Positions 43,592-49,548 of a stretch of DNA of 49,548 nucleotides are shown in pieces. The position numbers were made by a program, and so were the translations under genes. The stretch is from a virus. The number at the start of each line of letters is the position of its first letter. The first letter of the stretch is position 1. Location of the stretch: the IMG/VR virus record IMGVR_UViG_3300030117_007285, positions 1 to 49,548 of that record. One strand, 5' to 3'. The notes beneath the pieces are model-generated. The model ran no database searches and had not been told where the DNA came from. It saw only the letters and a program-made list of their open reading frames with translations.

Positions 43592-44095
43592 ATGGGTTCA
43601 AAAAGAATAGGTCTTGCAAGAACGCAAGCATTATTAGAGAATTTAAAGAGAGAGTTGGATTTAACCAGCACACAGTTTAATGGTTTGCATAGAGGTGTTA
43701 AAACTTTAGTAACCGGTGGAGCAGGGACAACAGAGGTAACTACTGAAGATTCAGGTAAAGTTATTTTTGTTGATGGTAGCGCCGAAGGTAATCATACTAT
43801 TACTTTACCTCCACCGACAACGGTAGGTTTAGAATACATAATTGTTTTAAATGCAAATAACCACACAAACACTGAAATCTTATTAGATTCGCAAGTAAGT
43901 GGTGGCATTAAGGGAATGTTAAAAAAGCTTGCAGCATCTGCAATAGCTAATGTTGTAGCACACAGTAATCAAAAGCTTGGCTTTGGTGATGCATCCAAAA
44001 TAGGAAGCACCATTCATGTTGTATCGAGTGGTGAGTTTTATCACGTAGTTGAAGCAGTTTCGGACGTTGTGCACATCAGCGCATTCACCGCCTAG
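43592..44095 (+). CDS. beta-rich virion protein, probable head fibre or decoration
   Basis: This 167-residue protein has a short helical N-terminus (RTQALLENLKRELDLTSTQF) followed by a beta-sandwich-like body: VTTEDSGKVIFVDGSAEGNH, TITLPPPTTVGLEYIIVLNA, TEILLDSQVSGG and IGSTIHVVSSGEFYHVVEAV. The ITLPPP-x-x-V-G-x-x-Y block is one I associate with phage virion surface domains, but I cannot name a family. It is the last gene of the cassette between two terminators; a 98-base gap with its own promoter-like box and a strong AGGGAGGG ribosome binding site precedes it. High expression is suggested. The role of head decoration or neck fibre is inferred from position and composition. Confidence 0.6.
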   Translation: MGSKRIGLARTQALLENLKRELDLTSTQFNGLHRGVKTLVTGGAGTTEVTTEDSGKVIFVDGSAEGNHTITLPPPTTVGLEYIIVLNANNHTNTEILLDSQVSGGIKGMLKKLAASAIANVVAHSNQKLGFGDASKIGSTIHVVSSGEFYHVVEAVSDVVHISAFTA

Positions 44096-44123
44096 AAATA
44101 AATAATAAAAGTTTTTTGCTTTG

Positions 44124-44150
44124 CCCCCTTCTTTTGGAGGGGGTTTTTTT
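44124..44150 (+). terminator. intrinsic terminator closing the small virion cassette
   Basis: CCCCCTTC (44124-44131) pairs with GGAGGGGG (44136-44143) around TTTT, with one T-G pair, followed by seven Ts. A clear Rho-independent terminator, 28 bases after the gene at 43592. Confidence 0.93.
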
Positions 44151-44161
44151 ATCTAAAAACA

Positions 44162-44171
44162 ACTATTTATA
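44162..44171 (+). promoter_or_regulatory. ACTATTTATA late-promoter-like element after terminator
   Basis: ACTATTTATA differs from ACTAATTATA by one base and lies 11 bases after the second terminator, ending 18 bases before the ATG at 44190, the same distance as at 21811. Its placement directly behind a terminator is what a promoter for the neck and sheath operon would need. Inference. Confidence 0.45.
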
Positions 44172-44189
44172 AAAATAGGAGTTTGTGTA

Positions 44190-44495
44190 ATGGGAAAGAA
44201 AAGAAAAATCATAGCAAAACCTCAAAAGTTTGGTAAAAAATTTGCTTTACATCCAGTTTCACAGGTACCACCAGTGGTGGATCCCAAAGAAGAGGAGCAG
44301 AAAGTAGAACTAGAAAAACAAAAAGTGGAGGAAGAAATGAGTAACAGAAGAAAATGGTTAAAAGAGCAAGCTGCAGAAAAAAAGAAAAAAGAAGAAGCCG
44401 CAGCTAAAGCAGAGAAAGTGGCCGCACCCAAAACAAAAAAAGTCGCGACCCCGCAAAAGAAAACAACCAAAAAAACTAAAGCCGCGACTGAGTAA
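44190..44495 (+). CDS. Lys/Ala/Glu-rich basic protein, possible DNA-binding or internal head protein
   Basis: This 101-residue protein is low-complexity. A basic start (GKKRKIIAKPQKFGKKFALH) is followed by a charged helix (EEEQKVELEKQKVEEEMSNR), then a Lys/Ala/Pro/Thr-rich tail (AAPKTKKVATPQKKTTKKTK) reminiscent of histone H1-type tails. No folded family domain is recognised. The AGGAG ribosome binding site is 10 bases upstream. It could be a packaged internal protein that binds DNA, or a head-neck linker; these are inferences from composition. It lies between a terminator and the neck genes. Confidence 0.6.
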   Translation: MGKKRKIIAKPQKFGKKFALHPVSQVPPVVDPKEEEQKVELEKQKVEEEMSNRRKWLKEQAAEKKKKEEAAAKAEKVAAPKTKKVATPQKKTTKKTKAATE

Positions 44496-44514
44496 GCTGT
44501 TTAAAATGTCTCCT

Positions 44515-44524
44515 ACTAATTATA
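44515..44524 (+). promoter_or_regulatory. ACTAATTATA late-promoter-like element
   Basis: Exact copy of ACTAATTATA in the 46-base gap before the neck gene, ending 17 bases before the ATG and running directly into AAGGAGGAG, so promoter and ribosome binding site would be adjacent. Inference from exact recurrence. Confidence 0.45.
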
Positions 44525-44541
44525 AGGAGGAGATTTAATAA

Positions 44542-45786
44542 ATGGCGACACCCACCTTATTACCAGCATCACAAACTAGTGTGGTTGCACTTCCCAGCGG
44601 ATCAACTGCAACAGAGGCCAGTACTTCTACATTTCCATTTGATATCTATACAGACGATCAATTCTTTTTAACTGGTGCTGCTGATCAAGTTAGCTACACG
44701 TATGCTAAGTTGGGCGGCGATGTCCTTGATATTGAACTAACGAAAGAACAAGTATTTTCTGCTTATCAAGAAGCAGTTCTAGAGTACTCTTACATTTTAA
44801 ACGTCCACCAAGTTAAAAACTCAATTGGTGATCTTTTGGGCGCTAAAACGGGTTCTTTTAATGAGGAGGGCCAGCTCCAAGATACCACCGATCTTGAAGA
44901 TGTTGCTCTAAAATTCCCTAAGTTTAAGTTTGAATATGCTAGAAGAGTGGCGCATGGATATGCAACTGAAGCCGGCTTTGGCGGTGTGACCCCTATATTC
45001 TCTGCTTCTTTTCAAACCGTACAAAACCAACAAGATTATGATCTTCAAGCTATAATATCTTCATCTTCTGATTATAGTGGAAGTGTCGGAGATAAGAGAG
45101 TAAACATAACGAGAGTATTCTATAAAACACCACAAGCAATTTGGAGGTTTTATGGTTATTATGGCGGGCTAAACACTGTTGGTGATTTAGCTAGCTACGG
45201 CCAATATTCAGACGACAGCACATTTCAGCTGGTACCGGTTTGGCAAAACAAGTCACAGGCTCAGGCGTTTGAGGATGCTATATACACAAGAAATAGTCAC
45301 TATAGTTATGAAATTAAAAACAACAAATTAAGAATATTTCCTCAGACTGTTGTAGTTAGTCCAAAAACAATGTGGGTCGAATTTTTTGTAGACACTGATA
45401 CACCTTGGAAAGAAGATACAGCCACAGATAATGGAGTTAATGGTATCAACAATATGAACACGATGCCGTTTGAAAATACGCCTTATCAATCAATTAACTC
45501 AATTGGTAAACAATGGATCAGGCGCTTTGCATTAGCGCTAGCAAAAGAAATACTAGGGAATATTAGATCAAAAATAGCAACAATTCCAATCCCTGGTGCG
45601 AATACTACTTTGAACGGCGCCGCACTTTTAAGTCAAGCAATAACAGAACAAAAAGAACTAAGAGAGGAATTAAAGAAAACTCTTGATGAGCTAACCTATG
45701 CAAAAATAGCAGAGGGAGATGGCGCCTTAACAAAGGCAATCAATGAAATACAACAAAAGATACCAATGACGGTATATGTGGGGTAA
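44542..45786 (+). CDS. 13: gp13-like neck protein
   Basis: This 414-residue protein corresponds to the T4-type neck (head completion) protein gp13, which sits beneath the portal and joins head to tail. Supporting motifs are TKEQVFSAYQEAVLEYSYIL near residue 73, TRVFYKTPQAIWRFYG, and the C-terminal helix ALAKEILGNIRSKIATIPIP then TLNGAALLSQAITEQKELRE, a typical gp13 ending. T4 gp13 is 309 residues; the extra length is in a variable middle part. The order gp13-gp14-gp15-gp18 here follows T4. A very strong ribosome binding site (AAGGAGGAG) and a promoter-like element precede it. Confidence rests on the C-terminal block and gene order. Confidence 0.8.
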   Translation: MATPTLLPASQTSVVALPSGSTATEASTSTFPFDIYTDDQFFLTGAADQVSYTYAKLGGDVLDIELTKEQVFSAYQEAVLEYSYILNVHQVKNSIGDLLGAKTGSFNEEGQLQDTTDLEDVALKFPKFKFEYARRVAHGYATEAGFGGVTPIFSASFQTVQNQQDYDLQAIISSSSDYSGSVGDKRVNITRVFYKTPQAIWRFYGYYGGLNTVGDLASYGQYSDDSTFQLVPVWQNKSQAQAFEDAIYTRNSHYSYEIKNNKLRIFPQTVVVSPKTMWVEFFVDTDTPWKEDTATDNGVNGINNMNTMPFENTPYQSINSIGKQWIRRFALALAKEILGNIRSKIATIPIPGANTTLNGAALLSQAITEQKELREELKKTLDELTYAKIAEGDGALTKAINEIQQKIPMTVYVG

Positions 45787-45792
45787 AAATAG

Positions 45793-46281
45793 ATGTCTGA
45801 TGAAAATAAATGGTCACAGCCAGCTGCTCCACCGCCCCCTTTGTTTTTAGGAGAAAAAGAAAGAAACTATGTAAAGCAGGTAAATGATGAGCTGATAGAG
45901 AAGGTTGTTGGTCAGGATTTACTTTATTATCCAATAAGTCTTGAACATACTAATTTTCATCCGATTTATGGCGAATCAATAAATAAGGTTTATTATCCTC
46001 CAATAAGAGTGTATGCTTTAGTTACTTGGCAGGGTTATTCAACAGAAACAACAAGTTTAGGGATTGATAGACGACCCTCGATAAAAATCAATTTTCATAA
46101 AAGAAGACTAACTGAGGATCAAGACGTTTTTGTAAGAGAGGGAGACTTTGTTTTATACGGAGAAAGCTTTTACGAAATAGTCACGTTAAATGAACCAATG
46201 CAGATGTTTGGTCAAATAGAACACAGAATGGAAATAGAGGCAACTTGCATCAAAGCTAGAAAAGGAGTTTTCAATGGCTAG
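45793..46281 (+). CDS. 14: gp14-like neck protein
   Basis: This 162-residue protein has the layout of a T4-type gp14: a Pro-rich start, then RNYVKQVNDELIEKVVGQDL followed by LYYPISLEHTNFHPIYGES, which corresponds to the family's helix-Gly-x-D-x-x-Y-x-P-R segment and D-x-x-F/Y-G-E turn. Beta-strands follow (RVYALVTWQGYS, FVREGDFVLYGESFYEIVTL). T4 gp14 is 256 residues, so this one is shorter. It acts with gp13 to seal the filled head and dock the tail. It starts six bases after gp13 and overlaps the next gene by eight bases. The family call depends partly on gene order. Confidence 0.72.
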   Translation: MSDENKWSQPAAPPPPLFLGEKERNYVKQVNDELIEKVVGQDLLYYPISLEHTNFHPIYGESINKVYYPPIRVYALVTWQGYSTETTSLGIDRRPSIKINFHKRRLTEDQDVFVREGDFVLYGESFYEIVTLNEPMQMFGQIEHRMEIEATCIKARKGVFNG

Positions 46282-47137
46282 AGAAGAATATGGCGATTTG
46301 GAATTAAAACCTTCAACTTTAGAAAATATTGACACGGCTTTATACAGATTTTTAGATGAAGCTCTAAATTTACATTCAGAAACTGCCGAAGGAGTTATTA
46401 AAGTTCCAGTGGTTTTCGCTTCAGCAGAAAGAACATTTTTATCAAAAAAAACAGCTGAAGGCAGAGACAGCGATGGAACTCTTAACTTACCCATAATAAG
46501 TGTTGAAAGGACCACGGTTTCTAAAGATTTAAGTAAAACAACTTCTTATTATGGCCCAACTCCTTTTTTTATTGATTCGATACATGGAAGCTATATTAGA
46601 ATAAATAGAAGAATAGTTGAGGACAAAACAAATAATTTTGCAGTAGCAGATAATATAAAAAATTTAGACGGCGTAAGAAGAACACCAAATGGCCAAGCGC
46701 ATTTTCCAAGCAATAATAAAAAAATAGTAACAGTAAGCTATTATGTGCCACGTCCCATATCGATTAACGTAAATTACAATATTATTGTAAAAACAAATTA
46801 TTTACAACAAATGAACAATCTGGTTGTACCCTTTATAAACATCGGAGATTATGCCAAAATGGTAAAAATTTCTAACGACGGGCATTTTTATGAAGCATTT
46901 TTTAATGGCACTTTTAACACAACGAACACTGTTTCTAATTTAGCAAATAATGAAAGAACTTACCAAACTAGTATAACTGTTGGAGTAATAGGTTATTTAA
47001 TTGGAGAGGGCGATAACCAAATTAGAGCAAAGGTAATAAAAAGAGAAAATGTTGTTGAGGTTAAGATACCTAGAGAAAGAGTAATCGTCGGTGATGTTCA
47101 GCAACTACCTGAGTCTAGTGGCTTTTACAAAGATTAG
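46274..47137 (+). CDS. 15: gp15-like tail terminator / sheath stabiliser
   Basis: This 287-residue protein is the likely gp15, which caps the tail at its head-proximal end. A characteristic run is IKVPVVFASAERTFLSKKTA with LNLPIISVERTTVSKDLSKT near residue 72, then VSYYVPRPISINVNYNIIVK and LQQMNNLVVPFIN near residue 180, a pattern shared by this family of tail completion proteins. T4 gp15 has 272 residues, a close match. It overlaps gp14 by eight bases and comes before the tail sheath, the expected place. The start is supported by AAAGGAG upstream. Confidence 0.8.
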   Translation: MAREEYGDLELKPSTLENIDTALYRFLDEALNLHSETAEGVIKVPVVFASAERTFLSKKTAEGRDSDGTLNLPIISVERTTVSKDLSKTTSYYGPTPFFIDSIHGSYIRINRRIVEDKTNNFAVADNIKNLDGVRRTPNGQAHFPSNNKKIVTVSYYVPRPISINVNYNIIVKTNYLQQMNNLVVPFINIGDYAKMVKISNDGHFYEAFFNGTFNTTNTVSNLANNERTYQTSITVGVIGYLIGEGDNQIRAKVIKRENVVEVKIPRERVIVGDVQQLPESSGFYKD

Positions 47138-47159
47138 AAAGCACTTTGAAAAAAACAAA

Positions 47160-47169
47160 ACTAATTATA
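47160..47169 (+). promoter_or_regulatory. ACTAATTATA element upstream of tail sheath
   Basis: Exact copy of ACTAATTATA, ending 35 bases before the sheath ATG. Six bases further on (47175-47182) TATAAACA matches the T4 late box TATAAATA at seven of eight bases. One of these may be the sheath promoter. Inference. Confidence 0.45.
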
Positions 47170-47204
47170 TTTGATATAAACACATTATAAAGGAGAGTTT
47201 ATAC

Positions 47205-49548
47205 ATGTCTTCAAGAAAATTTAAATTTATTTCCCCCGGAATATTCATCAATGAAATTGATCGATCACAAATTGCATCGCTACCTGCAGCGGTCGGACCA
47301 GCAATCATAGGTAGATTTGAAAAAGGTCCGGTTTTAAAACCTGTTCAAGTTAATTCATTTGAAGATTTTGTTTTAACTTTTGGAAACCCAATAGCCGGCG
47401 GCGCAAATGGAGACATGTTTAGAGATGGCAATTACTCCGCACCTACTTATGGCGCATATGCAGTGCAAGCTTACTTAAGAAATAACTCTCCTGTAACTGT
47501 TGTTCGTTTGTTAGGCGACACAAACAAAGATGCCACCGGCGTTTCCGCTCCAAACTCCTTGGCTGGCTGGCGAACTGATAATCTAGATATATCAGGAAGC
47601 ACTTTAGCGAATCAAGGTGGAGCTTATGGTCTTTTTGTTGCAAAACATGACCCACTTAATACTTACACAATCGATTTTAACATTACAGCTTCGGAGGGTG
47701 AACCACCTGAAGCCATAGGTGTTACTGGTTCTTTTAGTGGCTCCGTAGGGCACGGGTTCACTTTAACTTCTTCAGCTGATGAGAACGCCTCATCTGCATT
47801 TGATGCCACTAGCGGTGAAGGTTCTTTTGGTACAGGATCAAGTGATTCACAAACGGCAACAAACTTCGTAGACGCTATAAACAAAGCAGCTGCAGCTGGT
47901 TATGGTGGCTTTAGCGCCGTCGTCAGCAACACAGCAAACGGCACTGTTAGCATTACTTTGTCTAGTGTCTATTCATACCTAAATATTTCTAGTTCTGATG
48001 GTGGTTTCCGAGCGGCCCTAACAGGCGCCACAAGCAATGATACATACACCGGTGTGATCACAAATGACTCAGACGCTTATGCAACTGGGTCAACCTTTGA
48101 TGCAACTGGTACTCTGGCAGCAATCTGGTATCTAGATGAAGGAGTGGTACAACTAGAGGGTAATGATCTGACAACAGGCTCAAATGAACAAACCGGCGCC
48201 GGCGTGTTCCTTAGACCTTCAGAGAACGGTGTCTTTAAGGCAATCGTTAAAAACGGAAACGATACTACAGTAGCAAGAACTGCTTTTAATTTTAATGAAA
48301 CATCTGCAAGATTTATTCGTAAAAGATTTAACACTAATCCGACTTTAACTAATGAAGCTATAACCACCAATTCAACAAGCTATTTCCTTGGTGAAACATA
48401 CGAAGGCAGTGTTAAAGATGTAATTGGTAGTGTAAATTTTGACAAAAACTTGTGTATTGGTGCGATTATTCCACTGACTACCCCTGATGGAACAACGGTT
48501 GCAGGCGGCAACTTTAAAAAGACATTTACAACAATAGATGGTGGTGAAGGAGTCACCGGCAAAACTGGTTACTTTATTGCACAAGACACTGATGCAGATT
48601 ATACAAATTTTAATCCTGCTAACATGGAAAAATTATTCCGTTTTTGCGGACGTCTAACCCGTGAGGATGTCCAACAAAACATTAAGATTTCTATTCAAGA
48701 TATTAGAGTATCAGATGATCCTACTAATGATTATGGTACTTTTACGGTTGCTATACGCGATATTCGCGACACTGACGAATCTCCAATTTATTTAGAACAA
48801 TACAATAATTGCAATTTAAATCCTGCTTCTGATAATTTTATTGCAAAGAAAATTGGTGATAAATATGAAAAATGGGATTATGACAGTAATCTTTACAAAG
48901 AATATGGCGACTATGCAAATATTTCAAAGTATGTTCGGGTTGATTTAACAGAGAAACTTAGAAATAATCAACTAGATGCAACTTTACTGCCATTTGGATT
49001 CTTTGGGCCGCCGGTCTTTAATGCATTCACCATCGATGGTTCAGGTGATGCATTTAAAGTGCACGATGGCTTTGTTTTAGAAAATACAGCTGGGTCTGGA
49101 ACATTGATTTATGCAGACACTGACTACACTGGCGCCTTTGAAGACAATGATGGCGCGCCAGTATCAGAATCAGGGACGTTTGGTCCTTTTGCCGGAGAGG
49201 CTGATACCTTTACTGGATCGATCAGGATATCATTCCCAGAACTACGTTTAAGGGTTAATACATCTGAAGGATTTTTACAAGATCCGACAGACGCGTATTT
49301 TGGCGTCGATACCACTTATAACTCAAATGTATTTAATAAAAGTGTGTTAGACGTTATTAGAACAAAGCCGGCCAATATTAATTCTCACGCGGCAGACACC
49401 GACCAGAAAAACACAAGCAACTCATTTGTGTTTACGCTTGATAACATTAGAAACGTTGCAGTTACCGGTACAGATGACGGCTTTACTGGGGCTTATAAAG
49501 TTGGTGCTGCATATGATGAAAACGCTCGTAAAAACAAAATAGCTTATA
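47205..49548 (+). CDS. 18: gp18-like tail sheath protein (3' end beyond window)
   Basis: The ORF starts at 47205 behind AAGGAGAG and stays open to the window end (781 codons so far). Sheath landmarks are the start FKFISPGIFINEIDRSQIAS, then GPAIIGRFEKGPVLKPVQVN and SFEDFVLTFGNP, and, near residues 480-560, CGRLTREDVQQNIKISIQDI, YGTFTVAIRDIRDTDESPIY, LEQYNNCNLNPASDNFIAKK then IGDKYEKWD. The sheath contracts to drive the tube through the envelope. T4 gp18 is 659 residues, so this one is longer; a Ser/Thr/Ala/Gly-rich domain at about 135-300 looks like a variable surface insertion. It follows the gp15 homologue, as expected. Confidence 0.93.
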   Translation, partial: MSSRKFKFISPGIFINEIDRSQIASLPAAVGPAIIGRFEKGPVLKPVQVNSFEDFVLTFGNPIAGGANGDMFRDGNYSAPTYGAYAVQAYLRNNSPVTVVRLLGDTNKDATGVSAPNSLAGWRTDNLDISGSTLANQGGAYGLFVAKHDPLNTYTIDFNITASEGEPPEAIGVTGSFSGSVGHGFTLTSSADENASSAFDATSGEGSFGTGSSDSQTATNFVDAINKAAAAGYGGFSAVVSNTANGTVSITLSSVYSYLNISSSDGGFRAALTGATSNDTYTGVITNDSDAYATGSTFDATGTLAAIWYLDEGVVQLEGNDLTTGSNEQTGAGVFLRPSENGVFKAIVKNGNDTTVARTAFNFNETSARFIRKRFNTNPTLTNEAITTNSTSYFLGETYEGSVKDVIGSVNFDKNLCIGAIIPLTTPDGTTVAGGNFKKTFTTIDGGEGVTGKTGYFIAQDTDADYTNFNPANMEKLFRFCGRLTREDVQQNIKISIQDIRVSDDPTNDYGTFTVAIRDIRDTDESPIYLEQYNNCNLNPASDNFIAKKIGDKYEKWDYDSNLYKEYGDYANISKYVRVDLTEKLRNNQLDATLLPFGFFGPPVFNAFTIDGSGDAFKVHDGFVLENTAGSGTLIYADTDYTGAFEDNDGAPVSESGTFGPFAGEADTFTGSIRISFPELRLRVNTSEGFLQDPTDAYFGVDTTYNSNVFNKSVLDVIRTKPANINSHAADTDQKNTSNSFVFTLDNIRNVAVTGTDDGFTGAYKVGAAYDENARKNKIAY

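Noticed and set aside
44222-44470. Phe/Ser/Ala-rich reverse frame opposite the Lys-rich protein.
   Set aside because: Result of reading AAA/AAG/GCA-rich codons backwards; resembles a membrane protein only by composition.
1-49548. CRISPR array, integrase or attachment site, insertion sequence.
   Set aside because: No spaced direct repeats, recombinase motifs or inverted-repeat-bounded transposase were seen.

Overview
The window is a stretch of a tailed double-stranded DNA phage genome. It is a contractile-tailed (myovirus) phage whose morphogenesis genes belong to the T4 lineage. It contains recognisable counterparts of gp25, gp6, gp17 (large terminase), gp20 (portal), gp21 (prohead protease), gp22 (scaffold), gp23 (major capsid), gp13/gp14/gp15 (neck and tail completion) and gp18 (tail sheath, cut by the window end). 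Every convincing gene is on the + strand and genes are tightly packed, often with ATGA, TAATG or GTGA overlaps. No stretch longer than about 105 bases lacks a gene. The DNA is AT-rich (roughly 35-38 % GC by eye). I saw no integrase, rRNA, tRNA, insertion sequence or CRISPR array. The host cannot be read from the sequence. A bS21-like ribosomal protein gene and general gene style recall marine T4-like phages, but that is inference.

Layout. (1) 49-25049: baseplate, tail and adsorption block: gp25, gp6, a DNRLRE-like protein, a giant 3411-residue protein with concanavalin-like modules, two proteins sharing a YAF-DD N-terminal module (13978 and 21811), two large unknown virion proteins, and a tandem pair of paralogous appendage proteins (22752, 23835). 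(2) 25063-29646: a DNA-metabolism island with a RuvC-like resolvase, a DnaG-type primase and a single-chain fusion of the gp47 nuclease with the gp46 ATPase. (3) 29655-31924: a beta-helix fibre-like protein and three small membrane or coiled-coil proteins that look like a lysis cassette. (4) 31967-42804: a zinc-ribbon protein, a conserved unknown, terminase, portal, three unknowns, protease, a Gln-rich protein, bS21-like protein, scaffold and major capsid protein. (5) 42836-44150: a small cassette of virion-like genes bracketed by two strong intrinsic terminators. (6) 44190-49548: a Lys/Ala-rich protein, neck proteins, tail terminator and tail sheath.

How it works together. Terminase and portal package DNA into a prohead built from gp23 on the gp22 scaffold and matured by the gp21 protease. 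The gp13/14/15 homologues close the head and tail, gp18 contracts, and gp25/gp6 plus the large proteins build the baseplate and its fibres. The resolvase, primase and Mre11/Rad50-type fusion fit recombination-dependent replication and branch clearing before packaging. A recurring element close to ACTAWTTATA precedes at least six late genes and may be this phage's own late promoter. The points most worth a second look are this motif, the bS21 gene inside the head cluster, the gp47-gp46 fusion, a GC-rich hairpin region with a 35-codon ORF in front of the protease, and a striking excess of the palindromes GGCGCC, GCCGGC and ACCGGT.
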